A stretch of DNA of 64,000 bases from assembly GCF_007994985.1 (NCBI RefSeq), contig NZ_VOQF01000003.1, positions 372,001-436,000 on the forward strand. The letters are read 5' to 3'. Both the position numbers and the translations under genes were made by a program. This DNA is from Metabacillus litoralis. Its GTDB lineage: Bacteria; Bacillota; Bacilli; Bacillales; Bacillaceae. Under the pieces are notes generated by a model. The model was given only the letters and a program-made list of their open reading frames with translations, did no database searches and was not told where the DNA came from. Position 1 is the stretch's first letter; every line of letters begins with the position of its first letter. Below are positions 27,914-37,540 of this stretch, one piece after another.

Positions 27914-28375
27914 TTATTTCAATCTTTTCTTTACTGTAGTTAGATCTTTTACAATGTTTTCATAAGAATTTTGTGTTAAGATGGTTGGATTTTTTTTATA
28001 CCTATCAATTAAATATTCAAAATCATCTACTGCTGTTTGTGTTCGATGAAACACTGATTCTGGCATTCTCATACAAACATTTCCACGTAATATTCGTATT
28101 GTAATATTATCACGAGATTTTTTTACAGCTTGATCTAACATTTCTAGTCCTTCTAAAGCAAATTTTTTCTTGTCTTTTGGAATTGGTGTATCTCTTGCCA
28201 TTAGAGCTGTTACACTACCAAAATAAGCAAAAATCTCAACATTTGAAGGTTGTTCTTTATTTAGTTCTTTTAATAAATTGTATGCCTGTGTTGTAGCTTT
28301 TCGATTTCCCTTGACTGCTTTATGATAAATTTCTATAGCTTCAGTTAAACGGTTTTGCCATTCTTGCTGAGTCAA
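27914..28375 (-). CDS. Single-module helical repeat protein of unknown function
   Basis: A 153-residue all-helical soluble protein that consists of one copy of the module repeated in the upstream gene. The key signature is IRILRGNVCMRMPESVFHRT followed by TAVDDFEYLIDRYKKNP (about residues 100-140). The N-terminal half (YHKAVKGNRKATTQAYNLL) looks TPR-like. I do not recognise a named family. It lies 25 bases downstream of the three-module gene, clearly the same operon. The start is taken at a TTG after AGAGGGAG; a GTG nine bases upstream overlaps that ribosome site. No signal peptide. Confidence 0.75.
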   Translation of the reverse strand: MTQQEWQNRLTEAIEIYHKAVKGNRKATTQAYNLLKELNKEQPSNVEIFAYFGSVTALMARDTPIPKDKKKFALEGLEMLDQAVKKSRDNITIRILRGNVCMRMPESVFHRTQTAVDDFEYLIDRYKKNPTILTQNSYENIVKDLTTVKKRLK

Positions 28376-28400
28376 TAAAATCACTCCCTCTTCTTGATTT

Positions 28401-30185
28401 TTAGATACCTTTTATTTCTAAGAAGTCTTTGAAACTAGAATTTTCATCTTCTTTAGCAAGCTTCACCCAGATTTCTCTTGCTTTATGACCAAAGTATTTA
28501 CGCTCATACATAGTACCAAGGTCTGCTAATACCTGTAGATATTGTTGTCTTGATAAATCAATTTCACCGTTACGATCTTCATACATCTTAGTAACCATTT
28601 CAAAATCGCTAATAATTTTATCATTACTATGGAAAAAGCTATCAGGAAGAGGATATAGGATATATGCTCTTTTAAAATAAAGATTCACATGATCTTCACT
28701 TTTAGTTGGGATAGCCTGATCCAATAGTTTAAGGCCTTTCATCGTCTTTCTAAAAAGTTCGTTTGGATCATCACAAAAGGTTCCCATTAAGGTAAGCGAA
28801 GCTGCATAATAAAAAGTTGCTTTTGTACAATCAGGATTCGCTTTAGTAATTAAATCCCATACTTCAACGGCTTGTTGTGCAGCCTTTTCACTTCCACGAA
28901 CTCCTAAATCATGAAGAGTATAACCTATTGTGTAAAGTTTTTCAGTTTTATTACTAGAAATGCTATTCAGGTCAATTTCTTCATATGTGTATACCTCAAT
29001 ATTTTCAAGAGCTTTTTCAACTAACTTGGATTTTGGTGAAATTTTAATAAGCTTTTTCCAGGTTTGTACCGCCTCCTCCACCATCTTTAATTTTGCAAAG
29101 GATTTACCAAGTAAAAACAAAATTTCTTCATATTGTTGTTGACTAAATATACTAGAATCTTTCTCAAACTTTGACACTAAAAAATGAAAATCTCTTGCTG
29201 CAGTAGAAGCACGAAAAAAGAAAAACTCTGGTAATCTATAACTTTGTAAAGCTCGAACTAATCGGATATTATAAAAATCTGGAAAGTCACTTACTAACTT
29301 ATCTAGAGATTGTGATGTTTTAATTGCAGTAGTAAATAATTCGACATATCCGGTTGCAGCGTTTGTAGACTTCATAGATTGACAATGTGTCACAAAAGCT
29401 TTAATTGTCGGATCTGATGGATTCTGTTTTTCTAATTCAGAAAAATTTTTATTAACTTGATAAAGTGCTATTTCATTGCCTTCTACAGCTAATCTATATA
29501 ATGAAAGAAGTTCTTCAGGTAATGTAATAGACTCTACTTCTTTCATTTTTTCAGTATCATTATTATTACTAATGGGAGGAAGTTGAAATGAAGAATCTTT
29601 CTTCTGTACTTTTTCCGCATATTGAATAGCAATTTGATTATTTCCTAATCTCGCATTTGCCTTAACTAAGTTTTTCATTCCTTCTAGATAAAGTGTTTCT
29701 GGAATTGCGCTTGGATTTTTTTCATACATTGAGACAATATGTTCAAAATCCTCAATTGCTGTTTGTGTTCTACGAAAACGATTTTCAGGAAGGTTGTTCG
29801 CTACATTACCTCGTAGCATTCTTATTAATGGATTAGAAGAATCCTTTAATACAGCAATATCAAGTAGTTTTAATCCTTCATTTGCATATTTACCCTTATC
29901 TCTTAAGTTAATTTCATCTCTGGCAAGTAGTGCCTTGACTGCACCTAAATAAGCCATTATTTCTGTGTTTTTTGGTTCTGCTTTCAAGAGAATTGTAAAA
30001 AGGTCATGCGCTTCTTTTGTCACGTCCCTTCTTCCTTTAATTGCCCGATAATATAGTTCAACAGCATTATCAAAAATCTCCTCAAATTGCTCTTCATCTA
30101 TAATTTGATCTTCTATTAAATCACTATTTGAATTTACTGACTCACTATCTTCTTTCATCTCTTCTAATACCTCCTTAAGGTTCAT
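28401..30185 (-). CDS. Three-module helical (TPR-like) repeat protein of unknown function
   Basis: A 594-residue soluble, acidic, all-helical protein. At least three diverged copies of a ~140-residue module can be aligned. Module 1 (about 30-185) has IRMLRGNVANNLPENRFRRT and TAIEDFEHIVSMYEKNP. Module 2 (about 225-390) has RLVRALQSYRLPEFFFFRAS and TAARDFHFLVSKFEKD. Module 3 (about 425-590) has FKRAYILYPLPDSFF and ISDFEMVTKMYED. Between modules are TPR-like helices (AVQTWKKLIKISPKS). Probably a protein-protein interaction scaffold; no enzyme motif. The first ATG is used here; a second in-frame ATG at 30158 has AAGGAGG upstream and could be the true start. Not in B. subtilis at this locus. Confidence 0.75.
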   Translation of the reverse strand: MNLKEVLEEMKEDSESVNSNSDLIEDQIIDEEQFEEIFDNAVELYYRAIKGRRDVTKEAHDLFTILLKAEPKNTEIMAYLGAVKALLARDEINLRDKGKYANEGLKLLDIAVLKDSSNPLIRMLRGNVANNLPENRFRRTQTAIEDFEHIVSMYEKNPSAIPETLYLEGMKNLVKANARLGNNQIAIQYAEKVQKKDSSFQLPPISNNNDTEKMKEVESITLPEELLSLYRLAVEGNEIALYQVNKNFSELEKQNPSDPTIKAFVTHCQSMKSTNAATGYVELFTTAIKTSQSLDKLVSDFPDFYNIRLVRALQSYRLPEFFFFRASTAARDFHFLVSKFEKDSSIFSQQQYEEILFLLGKSFAKLKMVEEAVQTWKKLIKISPKSKLVEKALENIEVYTYEEIDLNSISSNKTEKLYTIGYTLHDLGVRGSEKAAQQAVEVWDLITKANPDCTKATFYYAASLTLMGTFCDDPNELFRKTMKGLKLLDQAIPTKSEDHVNLYFKRAYILYPLPDSFFHSNDKIISDFEMVTKMYEDRNGEIDLSRQQYLQVLADLGTMYERKYFGHKAREIWVKLAKEDENSSFKDFLEIKGI

Positions 30186-30528
30186 TTAATAAAGCCTTCT
30201 TCTGAAAGAACGTTGCTAAATTCTCCAAATATGTTAAAGAAATAGTGAATTCATCGTTAAAGGGTACCATTTTAGCAATAAAGCAAAGAACTAGACTTTA
30301 TACGGTGCCTTTATTTTGAAGTATTAACAGCAACATAAATTTTACGAACAAAGCAAATAAATAAAATGAAAACACAATGATAATCTATGTTATGACGTTT
30401 AAAGAAGTGCTAGACGAAACTAAATAGAATGAAATAGTCTACAAACAAATTTGATATTGCTCTAGGCTAAAACCATTTACATATGCATTATGCTAGTAGA
30501 TTTTAAAGATATCTTCTTAAAAAAACAC
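30186..30528. other. Intergenic stretch, no gene recognised
   Basis: AT-rich gap between the repeat-module operon and the deacetylase gene. It should hold the operon promoter (minus strand). No ORF with a ribosome site and no known RNA was seen. Confidence 0.4.
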
Positions 30529-30556
30529 AAAAAAAAGCCATATTTTCAATGGCTTG
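30529..30556 (-). terminator. Terminator of the polysaccharide deacetylase gene
   Basis: AAGCCAT and ATGGCTT with a 7-base loop, followed by eight T residues on the minus strand. Confidence 0.85.
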
Positions 30557-30562
30557 TTTTTT

Positions 30563-31417
30563 TCACAAAGTTTTAATTTTTTTAGGATCAACAATCTTAT
30601 AGCTTTTCTCTTGTAAGCCTTCAATTATCTTCTGTAATGCATCATTTGTCCATTCTCTATCATGCATTAGAAGATTAGCCCCATTTGTTAAAAGGGGTGT
30701 ATTTACCATAATATCTGCTAAAGCATCCTTATTCATAAATTCTTTTTCCCAATCATAACCGTAGGTCCAGTTCATTAAAACCATTCCATGCTCAGCAACT
30801 AGTTTTTTGCTAAAATCAGTATTACTCCCGAATGGGGCACGAAAAAATCTTGGTTTTTCACCTGTTATTTCTTCAATCTGGTGATTTAATTCAATAATTT
30901 CATTATATTGTTCTTCTTCTGTTAAATCATTTAGGTTAGTATGTGTCATCGTATGATTTCCAATCGAAAAACCAAGATCATAGATTTCTTTTAAGATAGC
31001 TTTCTTTTCAGCAGATTGTATAAAATGACCGTTCACAAAAAAAATCGCTTTCACTTCATTATTCTTTAGGGTTTTTGCCATTTCCAATGAATACTTATCA
31101 GGTGCATCATCTATTGTAAGAAGAACTAGCTTTTCATTATTATCCTTATCAATCGGTTCAACCTTCCAATCCGTACTATTAATCACATACATTGGTTTCT
31201 CTTCGGTTTGACTAAGATTCTTCACAACATCAACTGGCACTTCTTTATCTTCCTTAGCATTATCTTTATGTTCCGTTTCTTTTTTATTCCCAATCTCCTC
31301 ACTTATTTCTGGTTTCTTTGAAATTTCTTCCTCTTTAAAAGTTTCTGGTTCAGAATTTGAACAACTAGTAACAAAAATGAAAATAGTGATAATCTGTAAT
31401 ATCGTTAAAATCCTCAT
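30563..31417 (-). CDS. Polysaccharide deacetylase lipoprotein (NodB domain)
   Basis: A 284-residue exported lipoprotein: signal MRILTILQIITIFIFVTSC with lipidated Cys19, a charged Glu/Lys linker to about residue 85, and a NodB-type carbohydrate esterase 4 domain. CE4 motifs are LLTIDDAPDK (motif 1, with DD), SIGNHTMTHTNL (motif 2, zinc His), and RAPFGSN (motif 3). LLMHDREW gives motif 5. Such enzymes remove N-acetyl from peptidoglycan or chitin-like glycans at the cell surface. AGGAGC precedes the ATG at 31417; a longer in-frame start from 31477 is not supported. It is divergent from the BCCT transporter. Confidence 0.88.
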   Translation of the reverse strand: MRILTILQIITIFIFVTSCSNSEPETFKEEEISKKPEISEEIGNKKETEHKDNAKEDKEVPVDVVKNLSQTEEKPMYVINSTDWKVEPIDKDNNEKLVLLTIDDAPDKYSLEMAKTLKNNEVKAIFFVNGHFIQSAEKKAILKEIYDLGFSIGNHTMTHTNLNDLTEEEQYNEIIELNHQIEEITGEKPRFFRAPFGSNTDFSKKLVAEHGMVLMNWTYGYDWEKEFMNKDALADIMVNTPLLTNGANLLMHDREWTNDALQKIIEGLQEKSYKIVDPKKIKTL

Positions 31418-31564
31418 ATTCACAGCTCCTAGATAAATAATTCTATATTTAGTATATATTTGTCCATAAAGCCTCAATATAAGAAATGGTCTTTAGGCTT
31501 TTATGTATTACGAATAGCCACCCATAAGTTCCCTCATAAAGTGTTAAAGGAGTGTTTTATTCAA

Positions 31565-33076
31565 ATGAAGATGAAATTTACCCCTGTATTTATCATATCT
31601 GTAATTGTAACATCTCTTTTTATTCTCTGGGGATTAATTCCCGAATCAGTTTTACCTAACGGAAATATTACTGTAGTAACATCTAAAATACAAACATTTA
31701 TAATTGAAAAATTTGGTTGGTTCTATTTATTAACCGCAACATTTTTCCTCATTTTTGCAATCAGCTTGATATTTTCGAAATATGGAAACATAAGATTAGG
31801 AAAAGATACGGATGAACCTGAATATTCATATTTATCATGGTTTGCCATGCTATTTAGTGCTGGCATGGGGATCGGTTTAGTATTTTGGGGCGTCTCAGAG
31901 CCTATTTATCATTATAGTGGACCTCCAACTGGTGAAGGATTTACTGATCAATCTGCACGAGATTCCTTAAGGTATTCCTTTTTCCACTGGGGATTTCATC
32001 CATGGGCAATTTATTCTACTATAGCTTTAGCTTTGGCTTATTTCACATTTCGAAAAGAACAAAGTGGAGTTATGAGTAATATTCTTCGACCTTTACTTGG
32101 GGATAGGGTTGATGGAAAAACTGGAATATTAATTAACTTCATAGCAGTCTTTGCTACTGTTTTTGGTGTAGCCACTTCTCTAGGGTTTGGTGCTGCTCAA
32201 ATTAGTGGTGGTATTTCTTATTTAGTTGATGGTGTTGAAAATAATTTCACAACTCAAATTATTATTATACTTATAGTAACAGTGTTATTTATGCTTTCTG
32301 CTCAAACTGGGTTGAATAAAGGAATCAGATATTTAAGTAATCTCAATGTCATCTTAGCTATATCATTAATGCTATTTTTGTTATTTACAGGGCCAACAAA
32401 TTTTATCATGGATTTATTTACAACTACATTAGGAAGTTATCTGCAAAATCTACCTTCGATGAGCTTTAGAATGACGCCCTTTCAACTAGACAACACCTGG
32501 GTAAAGGATTGGACAATCTTCTATTGGGCTTGGTGGATCTCATGGGCTCCTTTTGTTGGAACATTTATTGCAAGAATTTCTAAAGGAAGAACTATACGAG
32601 AATTCACTATCGGTGTTCTAGCAGTTCCGACAGTATTTGGAGCACTTTGGTTTTCAGTATTCGGAGGATCAGCAATTTTCTTAGACTATTTTCAAAATGC
32701 ACCTATCGTCGATATAGTTAATGAGCAAGGAAAAGAAGTAGCGCTGTTTGCTGTTTTAGATTATTTCCCTCTTGGAACGCTAATGTCGATAATTGCGATA
32801 TTCTTAATCAGTACTTTCTTCATTACATCAGCAGATTCTGCGACCTTTGTACTAGGAATGCAGACAACAAATGGTCAACTCAATCCACCAAATCGTATTA
32901 AATTCATTTGGGGAATTATCCAATCTGCTTCAGCAGGTATTTTGCTTTGGTCAGGCGGCTTAAATGCTTTGCAGACTTCAGCTATCATTGCAGCTCTTCC
33001 ATTTGCTGTTATTATGATATTAATGGTATTTTCACTACTTAAGTCATTGAAACAAGAGAAAATTATACGCAAATAA
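31565..33076 (+). CDS. BCCT family betaine/carnitine/choline transporter (OpuD-like)
   Basis: A 503-residue transporter with 12 membrane segments, for Na-coupled uptake of betaine-type osmolytes. The family marks are WGVSEPIYHYSGPPT (about 110-125), FHWGFHPWAIY, and the tryptophan-rich box YWAWWISWAPFVGTFIARIS (about 320-340) followed by KGRTIREF. The STFFITSADSATFVLGMQT motif near residue 417 also fits. The closest known relative would be glycine betaine transporter OpuD; the exact substrate is not certain. Start is ATG at 31565 with AAAGGAG upstream, not the longer reading from 31460. Confidence 0.93.
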   Translation: MKMKFTPVFIISVIVTSLFILWGLIPESVLPNGNITVVTSKIQTFIIEKFGWFYLLTATFFLIFAISLIFSKYGNIRLGKDTDEPEYSYLSWFAMLFSAGMGIGLVFWGVSEPIYHYSGPPTGEGFTDQSARDSLRYSFFHWGFHPWAIYSTIALALAYFTFRKEQSGVMSNILRPLLGDRVDGKTGILINFIAVFATVFGVATSLGFGAAQISGGISYLVDGVENNFTTQIIIILIVTVLFMLSAQTGLNKGIRYLSNLNVILAISLMLFLLFTGPTNFIMDLFTTTLGSYLQNLPSMSFRMTPFQLDNTWVKDWTIFYWAWWISWAPFVGTFIARISKGRTIREFTIGVLAVPTVFGALWFSVFGGSAIFLDYFQNAPIVDIVNEQGKEVALFAVLDYFPLGTLMSIIAIFLISTFFITSADSATFVLGMQTTNGQLNPPNRIKFIWGIIQSASAGILLWSGGLNALQTSAIIAALPFAVIMILMVFSLLKSLKQEKIIRK

Positions 33077-33115
33077 TGAAAAGGGTACCTAATAAGGTAC
33101 TCTTTTCATTTATTT
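33077..33115 (+). terminator. Terminator of the BCCT gene
   Basis: GAAAAGGGTACCT and AGGTACTCTTTTC pair around AATA, followed by a T-rich tract. Confidence 0.85.
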
Positions 33116-33119
33116 ATTT

Positions 33120-33390
33120 TAGGCTATGTTAAAGGTTATTGTTGATTTTTTAACACTTTGTTGATTGGAGGTGAATATATGAGACTCCTGCTTAGAGAAG
33201 CGTGTCAAAGGGAGACCCCACAGGCGCGCAGCTTACGAGGATGCTTCCGGACCTAGGAAGAATGGTCCTTTGAAAAAGCCGGTAGTTGGGATTTTTCATT
33301 ATTCTTCCCTAGGAAAAAACGAACTGCATTTTTTCCCGGGAAAGCGAATGCCTGTAACGGAAATCAACAACAAAGTTTAACAGAGCCTTA
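33120..33390. repeat. Dispersed repeat family 2, full copy
   Basis: Ends AGGCTATGTTAAAGGTTATT and (right, complement) AGGCTCTGTTAAACTTTGTT are imperfect terminal inverted repeats. The GC-rich centre contains CCCCACAGGCGCGCAGCTTA and CCTAGGAAGAATGG. A left-truncated copy lies at 49450. No ORF with a ribosome site spans it. Confidence 0.8.
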
Positions 33391-33401
33391 TTTTAAGAAA
33401 T

Positions 33402-33659
33402 TTAATAAACACTTCGTAATATTCCAAATATCTCATATCCTATACCATAAATAATTAAAGAAATACTTGATAAGAGAATTGCCCTTTTTTTGAGTTTCAA
33501 CATGTTGAAAGCAACTAAATATGACAAATAAAAAAAGAATATAAATAAAATTCCTTTAGCTATATAGCCATCTTTAGTTGATAACCATTCTATTATATTA
33601 TAACAAGCCCACAATAGAGTTTGAACACAAGTAACAACTGTCCAATTATACTTCCCCAT
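33402..33659 (-). CDS. Small hypothetical membrane protein
   Basis: An 85-residue protein with three hydrophobic segments (about 5-25, 32-55 and 60-80) separated by short charged loops. I do not recognise a family. AAGGAAGGAG lies just before the ATG, which supports translation. It stands alone between repeat family 2 elements. No function can be proposed. Confidence 0.6.
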   Translation of the reverse strand: MGKYNWTVVTCVQTLLWACYNIIEWLSTKDGYIAKGILFIFFFYLSYLVAFNMLKLKKRAILLSSISLIIYGIGYEIFGILRSVY

Positions 33660-33730
33660 TTTCTTCTCCTTCCTTACTAACCTCCCTTAATAAGTCTATG
33701 CATGATGTTAACGATTTTTACTAAGTAAAA

Positions 33731-33800
33731 GGCGCTGTTAAATATAATATTGTATTTTCTCTGTTATAAGCATTTCGCTTTCCTGGGAATATAGTACCTT
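33731..33800. repeat. Degraded fragment of repeat family 2
   Basis: Starts AAGGCGCTGTTAAA, like the family end, and contains GCATTTCGCTTTCCTGGGAA, which matches the complement of the right part of the copy at 33120. The following stretch to 34129 shows no gene. Confidence 0.55.
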
Positions 33801-34129
33801 TTTTCTCATGATAAATAGTGATAAAACCTAGCACTTTTTCATAGAGCATTTCTTACTAAGCTTCAGGAAGTTCATCATAGAGTGTAGCGCGTACATGTCT
33901 TGGGGTCTCTCATTAACACACAATCAAAGTGCAAAAGGCTTTAACTGCGCTTTAATAAAAAGTGATTAATGATGTAGCTGTATTTTTCATTTATGTAACA
34001 AATCGATGACAGTAGGAAGAAAATTCAATTTTTATGTTAGAATAGGATTAATTTAACAAATAAATCTTTCATTATTACTATTTATATAAACATATTCTTA
34101 TTAATATAATCCAAAAGAGGTGGGCAAGG

Positions 34130-34507
34130 ATGAAAAAACTACTACTCCTCATTACATTTATACCAGTTATTGTTCTTTCATCATGTGATAACATCTTTTT
34201 TTCAAAAAGTTCACCGACAGAAGATATAGCCGAAGAAAAACAATTGTTATTTTTTTCTGATGATGACAATATTGATCAGGAAGCAGTTTACTATGAAGCG
34301 TTACTAGATATAAAAAAAGATTATCCTGAAAAAATAGAGAAGATGCAAATCTACTCCGAAAAAAAAGATCATAAAATATATAATGTAGACACTTATCCTA
34401 CACTTCTGGTTGTTGATAAAAAAGAAGTTGTTGTTCATATTGAAGGAGCAGTTTTTTCAAAGGAAGAAATATTAGAATCAATTTCAAATGCCTTATCTAA
34501 AGAATAA
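34130..34507 (+). CDS. slp: Small lipoprotein with a thioredoxin-like fold (Slp position)
   Basis: A 125-residue lipoprotein: signal MKKLLLLITFIPVIVLSSC with the lipidated Cys19. The mature part has a thioredoxin-like pattern ending in YPTLLVVDKKEVVVHIEGA (cis-Pro-like), but the CxxC active site is missing. In B. subtilis slp encodes a small peptidoglycan-associated lipoprotein at the same place, next to pdhD, and I infer orthology from position and size. AGAGGTGGG precedes the ATG. It is convergent with pdhD and shares its terminator. Confidence 0.7.
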   Translation: MKKLLLLITFIPVIVLSSCDNIFFSKSSPTEDIAEEKQLLFFSDDDNIDQEAVYYEALLDIKKDYPEKIEKMQIYSEKKDHKIYNVDTYPTLLVVDKKEVVVHIEGAVFSKEEILESISNALSKE

Positions 34508-34573
34508 AAACTAATATTAGTTGATTCGAAAACTCAAATTTTGAGAAAATAATAAAATTACCTATTATGGTTG

Positions 34574-34615
34574 TATAAAAAAGAGATTGACGATTTCGTC
34601 AATCTCTTTTTTATG
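34574..34615. terminator. Bidirectional terminator slp / pdhD
   Basis: AAAAGAGATTGACGA and its complement form a stem of about 15 bp with A and T runs on both sides, between convergent genes. Confidence 0.93.
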
Positions 34616-34617
34616 CT

Positions 34618-36030
34618 TTATTTTACGATATGGATCGGGCTACCGATTGCAACTTCTGCAGCTTCCATAGTAATCTCTCCTAAAGTAGGATGAGCATGGA
34701 TTGTCATTGCAATATCCTCAGCTGTCATTCCTGCTTCAATCGCTAGTCCAAGTTCTGAAATCATATCAGAAGCACTAGGACCTGCAATTTGTGCACCAAT
34801 TACTAATCCATCTTCTTTGCGTGTTATAAGCTTTAAGAAACCATCTGAATTATTAAGTGATAATGCTCGACCATTAGCTCCAAATGGGAACTTAGATGCT
34901 AACACATCAATTCCATCTTCTTTTGCTTGAGCTTCTGTATAGCCAACTGTTGCAAGTTCAGGCTCAGAGAATACTACCGCAGGAATTGCTAAGTAATCAA
35001 TTTCTGCTTTTTCTCCAGCAATCGCTTCTGCAGCAATTTTACCTTCGTAAGAAGCTTTATGTGCAAGTGGTGGTCCTTCAACAATATCACCAATTGCATA
35101 AATGTTTGAAATGTTAGTACGACATTGTTTATCAATTTTGATAACGCCTCTATCACTCATTTCAACACCAACTTGTTCTAAGCCAAGTTCATCAGTGTTT
35201 GGACGACGCCCAACAGTAACTAATAAGTAATCTGCTTCTACTGTTTTTTCTTCGCCTTTTACTTCAAAAGTAACTTTTACACCATTCTCAGTTTCTTCAA
35301 CACCTTTTGCCATTGCATTAGTGTGAATTTCAACATTACCTTTTTTCTTAAGGTTACGTTTTACTAAAGAACTCATTTGTTTTTCAAAACCTGCTAGAAT
35401 TTCATCAGCCGCTTCAATGAAAGTAACTTCTGTTCCGAAGTTCGCATATGCAGTACCAAGCTCTGTACCGATATAACCCCCACCAATAACAACCATCTTA
35501 TTAGGAATTTCTTGAAGATTTAGAGCACCTGTTGAGTCTAATACACGTTTTGAATATTTAAATGCAGGTATTTCGATTGGACGTGAGCCAGTTGCGATAA
35601 TTGCATTTTTAAATTTATAAGTTTGTGAAGAAGTTTCGTCCATAACTTTTACCGTTTCACTATCAACAAAATATGCTTCACCACTGATAACATCAACTTT
35701 ATTACCTTTAAGTAATCCAGCTACACCACCAGTTAATTTCTTTACAACACCTTGTTTGAATTCTTGAACTTTTGAGAAATCAACCGTTACGTTCTCAGCT
35801 TTAATTCCCATGTCTTCTGAGTGTTTTGCATTTTCATAGCGATGTCCTGCTGCGATTAATGCTTTTGAAGGTATACAACCAACGTTTAAACAAACTCCTC
35901 CAAGAACGCTTTTTTCAACAACTGTTACTTTTTGTCCTAATTGAGCAGCGCGGATTGCTGCAACATATCCGCCTGGTCCTGCTCCGATTACAAGAGTATC
36001 TGTTTCAATCGGGAAATCTCCAACTACCAT
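34618..36030 (-). CDS. pdhD: Dihydrolipoamide dehydrogenase (E3)
   Basis: A 470-residue FAD flavoprotein that reoxidises dihydrolipoyl groups of pyruvate and 2-oxoglutarate dehydrogenase with NAD+. The FAD motif is [13 protein letters not shown] (about 14-26), and the redox disulfide is C47/C52 in [13 protein letters not shown]. The NAD motif is [13 protein letters not shown], and the C-terminal catalytic His-Glu pair lies in HAHPTLGE. It follows pdhC by three bases. A strong bidirectional terminator ends the operon. Confidence 0.96.
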   Translation of the reverse strand: MVVGDFPIETDTLVIGAGPGGYVAAIRAAQLGQKVTVVEKSVLGGVCLNVGCIPSKALIAAGHRYENAKHSEDMGIKAENVTVDFSKVQEFKQGVVKKLTGGVAGLLKGNKVDVISGEAYFVDSETVKVMDETSSQTYKFKNAIIATGSRPIEIPAFKYSKRVLDSTGALNLQEIPNKMVVIGGGYIGTELGTAYANFGTEVTFIEAADEILAGFEKQMSSLVKRNLKKKGNVEIHTNAMAKGVEETENGVKVTFEVKGEEKTVEADYLLVTVGRRPNTDELGLEQVGVEMSDRGVIKIDKQCRTNISNIYAIGDIVEGPPLAHKASYEGKIAAEAIAGEKAEIDYLAIPAVVFSEPELATVGYTEAQAKEDGIDVLASKFPFGANGRALSLNNSDGFLKLITRKEDGLVIGAQIAGPSASDMISELGLAIEAGMTAEDIAMTIHAHPTLGEITMEAAEVAIGSPIHIVK

Positions 36031-36033
36031 CGA

Positions 36034-37344
36034 TTACGCCTCCATTAAAATTAATTGTGGATCATTAAGTAAACGCTTGATGTGGTTAAGAGCATTTTGA
36101 GCAGTAGCACCATCAATCATTCTGTGGTCAAAGCTTAGTGATAAAGCAAGAACCGGAGCTACTACAATCTCTCCATCACGTACTACTGGTTTTTCTGCAA
36201 TACGTCCAATACCTAAAATTGCAACTTCTGGATGATTAATTACTGGTGTAAACCATTGTCCCCCAGCAGATCCAATGTTTGTGATTGTGCATGAAGCACC
36301 TTTCATTTCATTTGGTGCTAACTTACCATCACGAGCTTTTGTTGCAAGTTCATTAATCTCATTTGAGATTTCAAATACAGATTTGCGTTCTGCATTTTTC
36401 ACTACTGGTACAAGAAGACCTTTTTCAGTGTCAGCTGCAATTCCAATATTATAATAATGCTTTTGAACAACTTCATCTGTCTTATCATCAAGTGATGTAT
36501 TAAGAACTGGGTACTTCTTAAGAGCAGAAGTAAGAGCTTTCACTACGTACGGTAAATATGTTAACTTAATACCTTGCTCTGCTGCAACATTTTTGAATTG
36601 CTTTCTGTGAGAAACTAAGTTAGTCACATCAATTTCATCCATTAATGTTACGTGAGGAGCTGTATGTTTAGAGTTAACCATTGCTTTTGCAATTGCTTTA
36701 CGGATAGGGCTGATTTTTTCACGTGTTTCAGGGAAGTCACCCTCTGGAATAGCTTGTGCTGCTGGTTTTGCTTGTTTTTCTTCTTTTGCAGCTGGAGCTT
36801 CTTCAGTTGTTTCTTGAGCTTGAGTAGTACCACCTTGAAGAAATGTATCTACATCCTCTTTAAGAACACGACTGTTTTTACCACTACCAGATACTTGACG
36901 AATGTCAACTTCTTTTTCACGAGCATATTTACGCACTGAAGGCATTGCAATTACTCGTTTATTTGTATCTACTTCAACTTCTGCTGCTTCTTCTTGTTGA
37001 GGAGCTTGTTTTTCTTCCTCTTTTACAGGCGCTGCTTTTTCTTCTTTTTTAGGTTCATCATCACCATGATCACCTTTAAATTTCAAGTCTTCATAGCCTG
37101 GTGCATCAAGTGTAATAATTGTTTGCCCAACAGTTGCTACAGTTCCTTCGTCAACATTTAACTCAGTTACTGTACCTTTTACTGGTGACGGAATTTCAAC
37201 AACAGCTTTATCATTTTGTACTTCTGCTAAAACGTCATCTTCTTCAACTTTATCGCCTGCTTTAACGAACCACTTTACTATTTCACCTTCGTGGATTCCT
37301 TCACCGATATCAGGCAATTTAAATTCGAATGCCAAATCATTCAA
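36034..37344 (-). CDS. pdhC: Pyruvate dehydrogenase E2, dihydrolipoyl acetyltransferase
   Basis: A 436-residue E2 core protein that transfers acetyl from lipoate to CoA. In order it has one lipoyl domain (about 5-80, lipoylated K46 in QNDKAVVE), a Glu/Lys/Ala-rich linker, a peripheral subunit-binding domain (about 130-165, [15 protein letters not shown]) and the catalytic domain (about 205-436) with [10 protein letters not shown]. It is separated from pdhB by 196 bases with a hairpin, so it may have separate control. pdhD follows after three bases. Confidence 0.96.
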   Translation of the reverse strand: MNDLAFEFKLPDIGEGIHEGEIVKWFVKAGDKVEEDDVLAEVQNDKAVVEIPSPVKGTVTELNVDEGTVATVGQTIITLDAPGYEDLKFKGDHGDDEPKKEEKAAPVKEEEKQAPQQEEAAEVEVDTNKRVIAMPSVRKYAREKEVDIRQVSGSGKNSRVLKEDVDTFLQGGTTQAQETTEEAPAAKEEKQAKPAAQAIPEGDFPETREKISPIRKAIAKAMVNSKHTAPHVTLMDEIDVTNLVSHRKQFKNVAAEQGIKLTYLPYVVKALTSALKKYPVLNTSLDDKTDEVVQKHYYNIGIAADTEKGLLVPVVKNAERKSVFEISNEINELATKARDGKLAPNEMKGASCTITNIGSAGGQWFTPVINHPEVAILGIGRIAEKPVVRDGEIVVAPVLALSLSFDHRMIDGATAQNALNHIKRLLNDPQLILMEA

Positions 37345-37462
37345 CCTCCTTAAGAATGTAAAAAATATTGTGAATTACGTAGCATTACGTTAAAAAACAA
37401 ACGTAAGCTTTTATGTTTCTTCTCTGATACAATTTATAATATTTACTAATTTTTGTTTTAAA

Positions 37463-37514
37463 GTAGTGTCATGGAAGGTGAATTATGAGAAAATCCATAT
37501 TTGCCTTCCACTAC
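37463..37514 (-). terminator. Hairpin in the pdhB-pdhC gap
   Basis: TGGAAGG and CCTTCCA, extendable by GTAG/CTAC with a bulge, enclose about 25 bases. The T tract behind it is weak on the minus strand. It could be an attenuator or a processing or stability hairpin. Confidence 0.45.
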
Positions 37515-37540
37515 ACACATTAATTAATAATTTAGTGATC

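Noticed and set aside
36648-36939. ORFs on both strands inside pdhC
   Set aside because: They are frames in the Lys/Glu/Ala-rich linker of the E2 protein; the E2 frame is certain.
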